DNA of 64,000 nt from Shewanella sp. TC10. GTDB taxonomy: Bacteria; Pseudomonadota; Gammaproteobacteria; Enterobacterales; Shewanellaceae. The DNA is taken from the NCBI RefSeq assembly GCF_009663145.1, contig NZ_VKHR01000017.1, positions 18,086-82,085 of the forward strand, given 5' to 3'. The number at the start of each line of letters is the position of its first letter. The stretch's first letter is position 1. Below the pieces are notes generated by a model that made no database searches, was not told the DNA's origin, and worked only from the letters and a program-made list of their open reading frames with translations. Position numbers and translations under genes: made by a program. Below are positions 18,997-28,362 of the stretch, piece after piece.

Positions 18997-19821
18997 ATGA
19001 GCATAAATAGACGTCAGGCATTAACCCAAATTATTGGTATCAGCACAGTTGCAGCTGGAGCAACCTTAGTGGGAACTTCGGCATTCGCAGCCACTGATGA
19101 AGATGGCAATTTCCGTTTAGAGCTAGGTGATACATTAAAATATGTACCATTAGACGCAATGGCCACAGCTAAATTAGCCTATGAAACAGGTGGCGGGTGT
19201 ATGCATCAAGTTTTCCATTCAATCGTCACTAAACTAGCCGAATCTTCAAGTGTCGATGCAGAGAACTTTGCATCAATTCCTACGGCATTAGCAGGCTATG
19301 GCTGGGCAGGTATTGTCGGGCAAGGCACTATTTGCGGTAACTTAAACGCAGCAGGTATGTTGATCAACATTCTCGGCGATATCAATGACCAAAATTCAGC
19401 TGTTATTTCGGCCTCTTTCCGCTACTACGAAAGAGAAGATTTACCACTATCATCTGACGAGTTTGTGGCAGGTATTGGCTCAACAGCAGAGAAAAGCGAG
19501 CTTGTGGGTGAAACTTCAGTGGCCAACAGCCCATTATGTCATTCATCAATCAGTAATTGGTCAGGTGCTAACGGCGGTAAACCTTTCGTCGAAAAAGGCG
19601 AACGTTGTAAACGATTATCAGCCAGTATGGCTTACTACATTGTTGACTTACTTAACCGCGCTTATGCTGGTGAAGTCATTGGAGTTCTACCTGAAGCGGT
19701 GGCTTCAGAAGAAACTCAAGCCTGTCAAACCTGTCATGGCACAACTGAAACTATGGGCTCTGCTGCCAGTGTGAAAGGTGACTTAGAGTGTCAAACTTGT
19801 CATACCGGCCATTTCAATTAA
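18997..19821 (+). CDS. split-Soret-type dihaem cytochrome, C_GCAxxG_C_C family, Tat-exported
   Basis: A 274-residue periplasmic redox protein. I chose the ATG at 18997 (AAAGGGTG ribosome-binding site) over a GTG nine bases upstream. It has a Tat-type signal peptide (MSINRRQALTQIIG, hydrophobic run, AFA cleavage near residue 32). Two haem motifs CQTCH lie at about 243-247 and 265-269. Four other cysteines (C68 in TGGGCMHQ, C113 in GTICGNLNAAG, C181, C204) follow the C_GCAxxG_C_C pattern and could hold an iron-sulfur cluster. The closest known protein is the split-Soret cytochrome of Desulfovibrio. It starts a two-gene operon with a lipoprotein. The electron partner is unknown. Confidence 0.78.
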   Translation: MSINRRQALTQIIGISTVAAGATLVGTSAFAATDEDGNFRLELGDTLKYVPLDAMATAKLAYETGGGCMHQVFHSIVTKLAESSSVDAENFASIPTALAGYGWAGIVGQGTICGNLNAAGMLINILGDINDQNSAVISASFRYYEREDLPLSSDEFVAGIGSTAEKSELVGETSVANSPLCHSSISNWSGANGGKPFVEKGERCKRLSASMAYYIVDLLNRAYAGEVIGVLPEAVASEETQACQTCHGTTETMGSAASVKGDLECQTCHTGHFN

Positions 19822-19831
19822 GGAGCTTATT

Positions 19832-20392
19832 ATGAATCTCAAATTATTGAGCGTCTTGCTGGCCAGTTCGCTGCTATTGATGGGTTGTAATGATGATGAC
19901 GATACTAGCACTGATCCTGTCGACCCACCGGTCGTTGAGCCACCAGTAACAGATCCTGTCGACCCACCTGCAACTGAAGTCATTACTATTAATGATGCAG
20001 ATACGGTAATTTTAACAGTAGACGAGTACGATGCCAGTTCTGGTGCGTTAACTTTTAGCCTAGATAATGGTGATAGTTTAGCGATTACTGATGCCAGCGA
20101 TTACAGCATCATGTATTTTGGCTATCCCGATCCTGCTTCGTCATCATCAAATGCTAAAGCATGGAAGCGCTGGCATGTTAGTCAAACCTTTAACTGTGAT
20201 ACTAGCAGTGAAGATGAATGTGCAGGCTCATTAACTGCGACGGAAACAGAAGGACAATATACCTTTAGTGCCACAGGTCTTGATCTTGAAAGTAAAGCCG
20301 CAGCTGGCGCAGTAGAAGTATTTAAAGTCGCAATTCAAATTCATGGAGCCAAGGCTACAAATGAATTCGAGCTAATTCCCGCAGGAGAATAG
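19832..20392 (+). CDS. surface-type lipoprotein partner of the cytochrome
   Basis: A 186-residue lipoprotein: signal peptide with lipobox LLLMGC (Cys19), then a run of aspartates and a Pro/Val/Asp-rich linker (DPVDPPVVEPPVTDPVDPP), then a beta-rich domain of about 130 residues containing a Cys pair (TFNCDTSSEDEC). It has no haem motif. It starts 10 bases after the cytochrome stop, so the pair is co-transcribed. Linkers of this kind are common in Shewanella outer-membrane lipoproteins, and the end (FKVAIQIHGAKAT) recalls parts of multihaem outer-membrane cytochromes, but no family is assigned. Confidence 0.7.
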   Translation: MNLKLLSVLLASSLLLMGCNDDDDTSTDPVDPPVVEPPVTDPVDPPATEVITINDADTVILTVDEYDASSGALTFSLDNGDSLAITDASDYSIMYFGYPDPASSSSNAKAWKRWHVSQTFNCDTSSEDECAGSLTATETEGQYTFSATGLDLESKAAAGAVEVFKVAIQIHGAKATNEFELIPAGE

Positions 20393-20440
20393 CCATCACC
20401 CGACCTAATCTCTTCCCCACAACAGGAATTAGGTTTTCAC

Positions 20441-20469
20441 AGCCGTAGCGGCTTGCTACGGCTTTTTTT
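20441..20469 (+). terminator. rho-independent terminator
   Basis: Stem AGCCGTAGC/GCTACGGCT, loop GGCTT, then TTTTTT; closes the cytochrome-lipoprotein operon. Confidence 0.9.
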
Positions 20470-20636
20470 GTTTCATAATTAGAAGGTAGAATAGATTTAG
20501 GGAGCTCTATATAGAATACATTGATAAGTAAGAACTCATATAGATATGAGAAAGCATAACCTCGATAAGAACAATGAAAAGGATAAATTAGAAGTAAAGC
20601 GGAGCAATAGGTTATATGCGATAAAGAGATGACATA

Positions 20637-20664
20637 AAAGCCCTGAAAGTAACATCAAGGCTTT
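20637..20664 (-). terminator. weak terminator-like hairpin
   Basis: Interrupted stem AAAGCC-TGA/TCA-GGCTTT downstream of the small secreted protein gene on the minus strand, with a short T-run. Confidence 0.45.
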
Positions 20665-20681
20665 GTGGGAGACATTAAACC

Positions 20682-20936
20682 TTAACGATTATCAGACATA
20701 TCGTAACTACAAGGCTCACTAGCGACTAACCGTTTGCTGCTTGTAACTGTACCACTCGTGAAAACAGAACCAGTACATTGGTTTACAACTTGTTCACCTA
20801 CAACAGTAGAGCCAGACATATAAGTGTACTCAAGGATCCACTTATTTTGCATTCCTGCGTACGCGGAAAAAGCTACGCTTATAATGCCTGCCGTGGCAAA
20901 TGACGCTATTACAGTTTTTTTAATTAGATTATTCAT
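20682..20936 (-). CDS. small secreted protein, DUF6289-like
   Basis: An 84-residue protein with a clear signal peptide (MNNLIKKTVIASFATAGIIS, then FSAYAGM, cleavage after AYA) and a mature part of about 55 residues. The segment WILEYTYMSGSTVVGEQVV followed by NQCTGS, with two cysteines, resembles the short exported DUF6289 proteins. A good AAGGAAG ribosome-binding site precedes the ATG. No role is known. It stands alone. Confidence 0.65.
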   Translation of the reverse strand: MNNLIKKTVIASFATAGIISVAFSAYAGMQNKWILEYTYMSGSTVVGEQVVNQCTGSVFTSGTVTSSKRLVASEPCSYDMSDNR

Positions 20937-21265
20937 GATTTATTTCTTCCTTTAATAAACAATGTGATATTCCATTATAAATCTCAGATTTATATTGAGA
21001 TCCATCTTCAAAAACATGCTAGACAATCTAACTACTTAGTCATATTTTCAACAACAATCTGAAGCTAATGGTTTTAATAAAGAAAGTCTATTTTTATTTT
21101 AAATCTTATAACATATTGTTTAAAAAAGTGAAAAAATAACACTTAAGAATGTAGACTAAAGTTACAGGCTTTCAGATTTACTCATATTGACTCACTAAAT
21201 AACCCTTTTAAAAAAGTTCGGCAATGATGTTTCAGCCCCATTAAGAAAATAGTTATGTAAACTAA
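20937..21265. other. AT-rich intergenic region
   Basis: Between two minus-strand genes. No ORF, hairpin or clear promoter was recognised; it should hold the promoter of the small secreted protein. Confidence 0.5.
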
Positions 21266-22348
21266 TTAAGCAAAATCAGCCTTTTGATTTTTAGGCATAG
21301 TTTTTGGGATTTTACTCTTAGTCATTTGTTTTATTTTGACTTGAGCACTCTTCAGCTGATACATATTTTGATCTGCGATTTCAAACAGCTCACTAACGGA
21401 GTAGTTCTTCCCTTCGGCAAAAACATGTCCCCAAGCAAAAGTCAGCTGAAAGCAAACGCCTTTATAGTCAATAGTGCAGCAATTTTGCTGAATACGCTCA
21501 ATAAAACCTTCAACCTCATTACATTGATCCGATGTGGAAAACACCAATACAAATTCGTCACCACCCACACGGGAGATGATATCTGCACTGCGAAACTCTT
21601 TGGCCAGTTTCAACGAGAACTGAGCCAAAATATAGTCTCCAGTTAGGTGGCCATGATTATCATTTATCTGTTTAAAGTTGTTTAAATCAAGATAGATGAA
21701 ACAAAATTTTGAATCATTCTCACGATTATTGCGTCGTAATTTACGCAGCTTTTTCTCTAGGCCATAGCGGTTAGATAATTTCGTTAAATGATCTTGCTGA
21801 GATTTATCGAAAAAATGCATTCTCGATACAGTCAATGCAGTTTGCTCAGTGATAATATCGAAGTAATTCAGTTCAAGTGGCGACAATGTGACAATTTGCT
21901 CGCCAAAACTGCCAAATGCCATAACCCCTAATGCTTTAGCATCAACAAATAACGGATAATTGACCACAGTGCGCAAATTAAGTTCTGGGGTAACGTCATG
22001 ATTAGCATCGGGTTCAGTCAAAAGATCTTCAGTATAAAAAATCTTACGCTGACCCATCATCATCTTAAATATGGGGTCACTATTACAATCAATACACGGA
22101 ACAATGCTAGACATAGTATCGGCATTGGGGCCGACACCAGTGACATGATTAATTAAATTTGGGCATTTAGTATCGACTATGTAAATCCATACATCAGTCA
22201 ACCGAAACAGAATATTGGTTTCAGTTTGCAGGAAAGCAGCCATTTCTTGAAGGGAACTAACTTTATTCAACCCTTGACTCACCCGAACTAAAGAATCAAA
22301 AAGTTCCTTATAGCGTTCGTTAGAGGTTGTGCTTATTTCTTGTTTCAT
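21266..22348 (-). CDS. GAF-GGDEF diguanylate cyclase
   Basis: A 360-residue cytoplasmic signalling enzyme that makes cyclic di-GMP from two GTP. A GAF-like sensory domain covers about residues 15-175 and contains a CIDCNSD cysteine pair that might bind a metal or react to redox state. The GGDEF domain covers about 183-345: DHLTKLSNRYGLEKKL, FIYLDLNNFKQINDNHGH and an intact RVGGDEFVLVF active site. RSAD five residues before GGDEF is the inhibitory I-site, so product inhibition is expected. The C-terminus is basic (KIKQMTKSKIPK). It stands alone. Confidence 0.9.
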   Translation of the reverse strand: MKQEISTTSNERYKELFDSLVRVSQGLNKVSSLQEMAAFLQTETNILFRLTDVWIYIVDTKCPNLINHVTGVGPNADTMSSIVPCIDCNSDPIFKMMMGQRKIFYTEDLLTEPDANHDVTPELNLRTVVNYPLFVDAKALGVMAFGSFGEQIVTLSPLELNYFDIITEQTALTVSRMHFFDKSQQDHLTKLSNRYGLEKKLRKLRRNNRENDSKFCFIYLDLNNFKQINDNHGHLTGDYILAQFSLKLAKEFRSADIISRVGGDEFVLVFSTSDQCNEVEGFIERIQQNCCTIDYKGVCFQLTFAWGHVFAEGKNYSVSELFEIADQNMYQLKSAQVKIKQMTKSKIPKTMPKNQKADFA

Positions 22349-22705
22349 AGGCTTACGGTGCTTAAATCACTTTAGAAAATACTACAACCACTTCCATGGG
22401 CCTTTTCTTTCAGTGATAGCTAACTACTTTATCAGCGTTCATCATGTATGATATTTCACACTTTTTTGGCTGATTTAAGTCTAGCTAATCATTAATTTTA
22501 TCCTATAAAAAATACCAGACTACAGCTACAAATTTATGAAAGTTATAGGAAAAGCGAGAGTTTAATCAAACTTTGAACAAACTCCTTATTTTAACCACTC
22601 TGTTGGTTTTCATTTTCACACCTTCAAACAAATACAGCTTGGGTCAATCACGGATTAACTAAAAAATTTCCTCACAAACTGGAATCATTAATTTGTTAAA
22701 ATGAA
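22349..22705. other. divergent intergenic region
   Basis: AT-rich promoter region between the GGDEF gene and the Gre-like gene. Nothing else was seen. Confidence 0.5.
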
Positions 22706-23197
22706 ATGATGTGTAACCCAAAGAGCAATCGAAACGTAAGTAATCAAGTTATGACCGAAAAAGAATCGCTATTGAACAGCTTATTAGACATTTTAATAAC
22801 CCAACGTCAGACCGCACTCGCCGCCGCTGAGGATGCTCATAACGATGCGACTAATGAGCAAAGTGTCGCTGAAACACAATACGACACCATTGGTTTGGAG
22901 GCTGCGTATTTAGCCCACGGCCAGTCGCAGCGCGTCGCAGATATTGATGTGATGATAAGAAAATTGAAAGCCCTACCTTTACGAAACTTTAGCGCTGAGG
23001 ATGAAATTGATTTAGGTGCGTTAGTCACTTTGCAAGGTGGGTTAACTTGTTGGTTTTTGCCAGTGTGTGGTGGTGTTAAGCTCAACGACAGTAAAATTGT
23101 CGTGATTACACCTCAGTCTCCATTGGGACAAAAACTTGATGGCGCTGAAATGGATGAAAAGCTTGATGATGGTCGACTCATTATCTCAGTGCGTTAA
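22706..23197 (+). CDS. GreA/GreB-like small protein
   Basis: A 163-residue (or 148 from the internal ATG at 22751, MTEKESLLNSLL) cytoplasmic protein. The C-terminal half, EIDLGALVTLQGG and VITPQSPLGQKLDGAEMDEKL, resembles the FKBP-like C-terminal domain of Gre transcript-cleavage factors, and the N-terminal half (about 30-90) looks helical and could be the coiled coil. It is shorter and more divergent than GreA or GreB and the tip acidic residues are not evident. It may bind RNA polymerase in the secondary channel without cleavage stimulation. The start is uncertain because neither ATG has a strong ribosome-binding site. Confidence 0.55.
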   Translation: MMCNPKSNRNVSNQVMTEKESLLNSLLDILITQRQTALAAAEDAHNDATNEQSVAETQYDTIGLEAAYLAHGQSQRVADIDVMIRKLKALPLRNFSAEDEIDLGALVTLQGGLTCWFLPVCGGVKLNDSKIVVITPQSPLGQKLDGAEMDEKLDDGRLIISVR

Positions 23198-23548
23198 AGG
23201 TCTCTTTCATCAGCTGAAATAAACAACTCAAGTTGCCACTCTGCTATTTTTCTAATCAATTCCCCCCAAAATGGTTCCATTAAATCTAAACAAAGATCCC
23301 CCGCTACGGCTTATCGCCTGACTGCAGAAAAGCTGAACCGCTCCTGAACCAAGTATAAATAAAAACTAATAATTACAATAAATTAATGTCGCATAAAGCT
23401 TATATCAAGTTATGTCCGTGATAATAAAACATCGACGAATTTAAACCATTTCTCTTTAAAAGCATTCTTCTAAAATGCTCTTTTAAAAATGGTACTTTGA
23501 CCGAAAAAAAGCTCAGCTTGCAAACAATACCTATCATGAGGACAAGAA
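23198..23548. other. intergenic region upstream of gltS
   Basis: Non-coding. A small hairpin (AGCATT/AATGCT at 23461-23479, followed by CTTTT) could be a terminator for the Gre-like gene or a leader structure for gltS. The rest is featureless. Confidence 0.4.
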
Positions 23549-24778
23549 ATGGAACCCCAGTTAGTCGAAGTCAAAGACTTCGTATCATTCACTTTGGCAA
23601 TTATTACTTTATTTATTGGTAAAGGCATCATCTCGCAATATGAAATCCTGCGAAAATACAGCATACCCGAGCCCGTTGTTGGAGGCTTTTTCTGTGCGAT
23701 TATTGTCGGTGTTCTCTATTACGCCTTTGGACTTCAAATTGAATTTAACCTCGAAGTAAGAGATATATTATTACTGTACTTTTTTGCAGGGATTGGTTTA
23801 AAAGCAGATTTTGCCACCTTAATTAAAGGCGGCAAACCGTTACTAATCTTACTTTTTCTATCAAGTACTTTCATTATCCTACAAAACGTCATGGGAGTGA
23901 GTGTTGCAAGCTTATTTGGCTTAGATCCAAAAGCAGGCTTAATGTCTGGTTCCATTTCTCTTATCGGCGGTGTAGGAACAGCAATGGCTTGGACCCCTAC
24001 CTTTGTTGAAGATTTAGGCATTACCAACGCCAGTGAACTAGGCATAGCATCAAATACCCTTGGACTTATCGCGGCATGTGTTATTGGTGGCCCAATTGCC
24101 GCCTATTTAATGAAACGCCATAAGGTCAAACCTAATCGAGATGATGAACTGGATATTGGCGCTAGCCATCAGGAAAACAGTAAATCAATTAAAGTCGACT
24201 ACTTTGGCGTACTGCGCGCTTGGCTATGGCTTAATGTTACCTTGATAATGGGTTATTTCATTGACATAGGTTTGCAAGGGGCTGGTCTTAAACTACCTAT
24301 GTTTGTGGCATGTCTACTTGCAGGTATTATCATCGGCAACGTTGGCAGAGCAATACTGAACCGCAGAAAAGATAAAGACCAAACCTATGTTGAAGAAGCA
24401 TCGCGAGGACTAAGTTTAATTCAAGATATTTGTTTGGGTATGTTCTTAACCATGGCGCTGATGAGTCTAAAAATTTGGGAACTCGAAGGCAGCTTAGCTT
24501 ACATCTCTGTAGTGATGGCCTTACAAGTCATTCTTTCCGTTCTCTTTACCATATTCGTGGTCTTTAGAATGATGGGCAAAGATTATGAAGCCGCTGTGAT
24601 TTGTTCAGGTTTTGGTGGTGTAACCTTAGGTTCAACGGCAACTGCGATTGTTAATATGACCGCGGTTTCACAACAATATGGCGCAGCCCATAGAGCCTTT
24701 ATTATCGTGCCTTTGGTATGCGGCTTTTTCATCGATATCATTAATGCAATGATTATTAATGTCTTCGTGAATTTTTAA
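23549..24778 (+). CDS. gltS: sodium/glutamate symporter
   Basis: A 409-residue inner-membrane protein of the ESS family importing glutamate with Na+. Two inverted halves are visible, each with a Gly-rich re-entrant loop: GSISLIGGVGTAMAW in the first half and ICSGFGGVTLGSTATAIVNM in the second. About ten membrane segments, with a charged central loop (KRHKVKPNRDDELD). Length matches E. coli GltS. An AGGAC ribosome-binding site precedes the ATG. It stands alone; the terminator after it has its T-run on the opposite strand. Confidence 0.93.
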   Translation: MEPQLVEVKDFVSFTLAIITLFIGKGIISQYEILRKYSIPEPVVGGFFCAIIVGVLYYAFGLQIEFNLEVRDILLLYFFAGIGLKADFATLIKGGKPLLILLFLSSTFIILQNVMGVSVASLFGLDPKAGLMSGSISLIGGVGTAMAWTPTFVEDLGITNASELGIASNTLGLIAACVIGGPIAAYLMKRHKVKPNRDDELDIGASHQENSKSIKVDYFGVLRAWLWLNVTLIMGYFIDIGLQGAGLKLPMFVACLLAGIIIGNVGRAILNRRKDKDQTYVEEASRGLSLIQDICLGMFLTMALMSLKIWELEGSLAYISVVMALQVILSVLFTIFVVFRMMGKDYEAAVICSGFGGVTLGSTATAIVNMTAVSQQYGAAHRAFIIVPLVCGFFIDIINAMIINVFVNF

Positions 24779-24805
24779 ACACTATTTGAATCTTATAGAG
24801 TGACC

Positions 24806-24833
24806 AAAAAGGCGAACCATTTTATGGTTCGCC
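24806..24833 (-). terminator. terminator (T-run on minus strand)
   Basis: Perfect stem GGCGAACCAT/ATGGTTCGCC with loop TTT. The AAAAA at 24806-24810 gives TTTTT on the minus strand, so it ends the methyltransferase transcript; gltS may use the hairpin only weakly. Confidence 0.8.
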
Positions 24834-24868
24834 CAATGATTTTACATAAGCAATTCACAATTTAAGAG

Positions 24869-25663
24869 TTAAGTTGATGCGACTAAACAACGAAATGTAG
24901 CATCAATAATATACCTGCCATCATCTTTCACAAAAGGCTTGAGCGCTTTGATATGAGCCTCTTTAACCGCTTCGCTGCCACTATGCTCAATCGCTTTGGC
25001 AGCCACACCAGAGGAAGTAAGCCCATCAACAGCTTGAGCTAAATCCGAATAAATCCAAGGGCAATTAACATCAAATACCTCAACAGGTGAAAGCCCTGCA
25101 TCGACAGCAAAATCTTTAAGTCGCGACTCATCAGAAAGTGCAAAAGGACCTGGTGCCCCAGGTGGCGGAGAAGGAAGTAGTGGTTTTAAAGCCACAACTA
25201 ATTGAGCGGCCTCCATATTTTCAGGTTCTCCCCATGTCATCACAATGACCAGAGCATTAGCTTGTGTCACTCGCCTTGCTTCTTTCAATGCAGACAATGG
25301 ATTAGCTGCATATTGAAAGGAGTTAAAGCCTGTGACACAAGAAAACCTATTATCATCAAAGGGTAAATTTTCAATTTCTTCCACTTGAAACTTCCCCTCA
25401 GGCGTTCTGCTTTTAGCGATCGAGATTAAATTCTCTGAAGCATCAACACCACTAACCTTAGCTCCTCGCTTAGCAGCAAAACTCGCGGCTAGCCCAGAAC
25501 CACAGCCAATATCAAGATAATCAGAACTCGAATCCACTCCAAGACGTGTTAAAGCGGCATGGTAAACCGCAGCACAAGTGTGCTCTTAAATATTTGACCA
25601 GTTTTCAGCAGATCTTCCCCATAGATTTCCGTTTATTAGTCTTGTTTGCAGGTGAGTGCTCAT
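24869..25663 (-). pseudogene. class I SAM methyltransferase with in-frame TAA at codon 26
   Basis: The intact-looking reading frame begins at the ATG at 25663, which has a GAGAGGG ribosome-binding site, and reads MSTHLQTRLINGNLWGRSAE then NWSNI before a TAA at 25586-25588. The same frame then continues EHTCAAVYHAALTRLGVD into the SAM-binding motif YLDIGCGSGLAASFAA and a full methyltransferase domain to 24869. The part before the stop (NLWGRSAENW) is typical of the family's N-terminus, so this is one gene broken by a single nonsense codon, probably from CAA. The downstream ATG-less part could be re-initiated from an internal start near 25537, leaving out about 42 residues. Target unknown. Confidence 0.8.
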
Positions 25664-25901
25664 CTTGCCCTCTCTTTTATCACGTAAGTTAAATTAGCAT
25701 AAGATAAATTATAGCCAAGCCCCTGCGGCCCCTCATCAACCATAAGTTGAGGATAATGAGTAAAAAGGAGTCCAATCTTCCTATAAAAATCGCCTATTTG
25801 TTACTTATTAACACCAGCTAATCTGCCATTGTATGATCTCAGGCAAATTACTGATTGCTAATACTTGTTAGGATCGCCGCAAATTTTAGTGAGTAATAAA
25901 C

Positions 25902-27059
25902 ATGCAATTAGATTTAAATGGTATGACGCCAAAACAGTTTCTTGAGCAATACTGGCAAAAGAAACCACTGGTTATTCGTCAAGGCTTTAAGCACTTTGAA
26001 GACCTTCTATCTCCTGAAGAAATGGCAGGACTGGCTTGTGAAGACGTGGTTGAATCTCGTCGAGTGTTTAAACAAGATGGAGAGTGGCAAGCTGAGTTTG
26101 GCCCGTTTGAGTCTTACGAAGAGCTGGGTGAAACAGACTGGACCTTAATTGTTCAGGCGCTAAATAACTGGGTACCTGAAGCTGAAGAGTTGATTAAGTG
26201 CTTTGATTTTATCCCACGCTGGCGTTTTGATGATGTCATGGTTAGCTATGCCACACCAGGTGGCGGAGTCGGTCCACATATCGATTTATATGATGTATTC
26301 ATCTGCCAAGGCTCTGGCCGTCGTCGCTGGCGCGTTGGGGATTTAGGCCCTCATAAAGAGTTTGCCGCCCACCCTGCACTGCTGCATACCGAAGCATTCG
26401 AACCCATTATTGACGTTGAATTGCTTCCTGGTGATATTTTATACCTACCACCAGGTTACCCCCATGATGGCGTTACACTAGAGCCTTCCATGAGCTTTTC
26501 TGTGGGTTACCGAACTGCGTCAGCCAAAGATATGGTCAGTGCAATGGCTGATCACATCATCGATAACGATTGTGGCCATGAGCAAATAGTCGATCCCGAC
26601 CGCACATTAAGCAACAACTCAGGTATCGTCAATAATAGCGATTTAGCGCGTATTAAACAGCAATTACTCGCAACACTTGATGACAAACTCATTAGTGAAT
26701 TTAGTGGTCGTTATCTAACCCAATCGAAGTGCGAACTTGATTTGCCCGATGAAAGTTTAGGATTTCAACGTACTGATGTTACAGAGCAACTCAAGCAACA
26801 ACCTCTAGTTAAATTGGGTGGCCTTCGTACTTTGTACTTCGAAACAAGTGCTGCTGATGGTGTTGTTTATATTAATGGTGAACAATTTACCTTATCAGCA
26901 CATGCAAAAACCGATAGTGAAGCCTTCATCGCTTTGTTGTGTGATACCCAAGAACTCACAGCTGAAGCTTTAACCCCTTACTTAAATGATGAGCAGCTCA
27001 TTGAACAGCTCACCCAATGGGTTAATTCTGGTTATTGGTACTATGAAGATATTGAATAA
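25902..27059 (+). CDS. roxA: ribosomal oxygenase RoxA (YcfD), JmjC/cupin
   Basis: A 385-residue 2-oxoglutarate/Fe(II) oxygenase which, by family knowledge, hydroxylates an arginine of ribosomal protein L16. The cupin/JmjC domain carries the iron-binding HxD in GGGVGPHIDLYDVF and a distal histidine in LPPGYPHDGVTLEP. The N-terminal QYWQKKPLVIRQGF and the C-terminal winged-helix-like dimer domain match YcfD in order and length. It is a single-gene unit closed by a terminator. Confidence 0.93.
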   Translation: MQLDLNGMTPKQFLEQYWQKKPLVIRQGFKHFEDLLSPEEMAGLACEDVVESRRVFKQDGEWQAEFGPFESYEELGETDWTLIVQALNNWVPEAEELIKCFDFIPRWRFDDVMVSYATPGGGVGPHIDLYDVFICQGSGRRRWRVGDLGPHKEFAAHPALLHTEAFEPIIDVELLPGDILYLPPGYPHDGVTLEPSMSFSVGYRTASAKDMVSAMADHIIDNDCGHEQIVDPDRTLSNNSGIVNNSDLARIKQQLLATLDDKLISEFSGRYLTQSKCELDLPDESLGFQRTDVTEQLKQQPLVKLGGLRTLYFETSAADGVVYINGEQFTLSAHAKTDSEAFIALLCDTQELTAEALTPYLNDEQLIEQLTQWVNSGYWYYEDIE

Positions 27060-27384
27060 CTTAGGTCTCACTTAAGTGAGTAAAACACTGTTAAATCATT
27101 AGTAGTCATTCAATAAAGGTTCAACGGCATTAGTCGCTGAACCTTTTATATATCAACTAAGGTAATGAAATTAATGATTTATTAAATGCCTTCATCTATT
27201 TTATTAAGAGATATTCTCACTTTTTAGACATTTATAACGGGACTCAATTCTAAGGATACTATCCTTCAAATCTCTTCGTTTTTGCCATCAATTTTTCTGT
27301 ATGAATAAATTTGTGATTTACAGTCTTAACAACCGCCATTATTTAAGTCACAATGGGGTTAATATCCATCTAGACGGCTAAAAC
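27060..27384. other. intergenic region with terminator and promoter
   Basis: Holds the roxA terminator (27115-27149) and the upstream region of the MetF-like gene. Nothing else was recognised. Confidence 0.5.
27115..27149 (+). terminator. rho-independent terminator
   Basis: Stem AAAGGTTCA/TGAACCTTT, 14-base loop, followed by TTATA; downstream of roxA. Confidence 0.75.
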
Positions 27385-28362
27385 ATGAGAAAGTCATTAA
27401 AGCAGCGTTCGTCCGATCATCACCGTGGGATCTATTTTATTGGCACAACGCCACCTAAAATTGATACCGATTTTGAATCAGTCAGTACTATTGCTGATAA
27501 ATTATTAGCACGCCTTGATGAAATCAGTTTTGATGGGTTGATCATCTACGATATTCAAGACGAAACCAGCCGTACTGACACTCCTAGACCTTTTCCATTT
27601 AAAGCGACTCACGATTCAGGTACATACGCACAGCTGATTAATCAAAAATCAGGTAAACCTGTTATCGCATATAAAAGTGTCGCTGGGCTGGATGAAAAGC
27701 AATTTACTGAGTGGTTATCGCGAGCTTGGTATCAAAATAACGTCAAAGATCTCGTGTTAGTGGGCTCACCTTCGACTCAAGTTACCAGCTCTTTATCTTT
27801 AAGAGACGCATACAGCACCTTGGCTGCACACTCTAAAGACTTTTACCTTGGTGGCGTCGCGATTGCTGAACGTCATTTAAGTAAAAAGAATGAGCATATT
27901 CGCCTGTTAGATAAAGCAAATCAAGGTTGTGAATATTACATCACTCAAGCGGTGTATAACGCCGAGGCGACGATTGAAATGCTCACCAGTTATGCAAAAG
28001 AATGTGAGCAAAATAATGTTAAGCCCAATCGCGTTATTCTAACTTTCTCACCTTGCGGCAGTGCTAAAACCTTGGAGTTTATCAACTGGTTAGGTGTCTC
28101 TGTTCCCGAAGCCACCAGCAAACGCATTTTATCTGCAGCTGACCCTTTGTATGAGTCAATTAAAATTAACCATAGTAATCTACTGAAAATCCTAGAGGCA
28201 GTTCTACCACTCAATATTCCACTAGGATTAAATATTGAAAGTTTAACTAACCGTAAGACTGAGATTGATGCTTCAATTTTAATGTATAAATTACTCAAAG
28301 GCACCATGGATCAAGCCTTAGCGCAAAACCAAATTAATCAATTTGTGCAAAGTAATCATTAA
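27385..28362 (+). CDS. methylenetetrahydrofolate reductase-like protein
   Basis: A 325-residue cytoplasmic protein that seems to be a divergent relative of MetF. The C-terminal half has the family-like pattern GGVAIAERH, then GCEYYITQAVYNAEATIEML, VILTFSPCGSAKTLEFINWL and a GLNIESLTNRKTEIDASI segment. The N-terminal part (YFIGTTPPKID, DGLIIYDIQDET) fits a barrel start. MetF proper is usually near 300 residues and part of methionine synthesis; no met genes are adjacent here, so this may be a paralogue with another C1 role. Reaction not proven. Confidence 0.65.
   Translation: MRKSLKQRSSDHHRGIYFIGTTPPKIDTDFESVSTIADKLLARLDEISFDGLIIYDIQDETSRTDTPRPFPFKATHDSGTYAQLINQKSGKPVIAYKSVAGLDEKQFTEWLSRAWYQNNVKDLVLVGSPSTQVTSSLSLRDAYSTLAAHSKDFYLGGVAIAERHLSKKNEHIRLLDKANQGCEYYITQAVYNAEATIEMLTSYAKECEQNNVKPNRVILTFSPCGSAKTLEFINWLGVSVPEATSKRILSAADPLYESIKINHSNLLKILEAVLPLNIPLGLNIESLTNRKTEIDASILMYKLLKGTMDQALAQNQINQFVQSNH

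Noticed and set aside
19385..19774. 129-codon frame inside the split-Soret-type cytochrome gene
   Set aside because: It overlaps conserved cysteine and haem motifs in the true frame and has no features of its own.
21284..21646. 120-codon plus-strand frame inside the GGDEF gene
   Set aside because: It is a shadow of the diguanylate cyclase, which has a complete GGDEF domain on the other strand.
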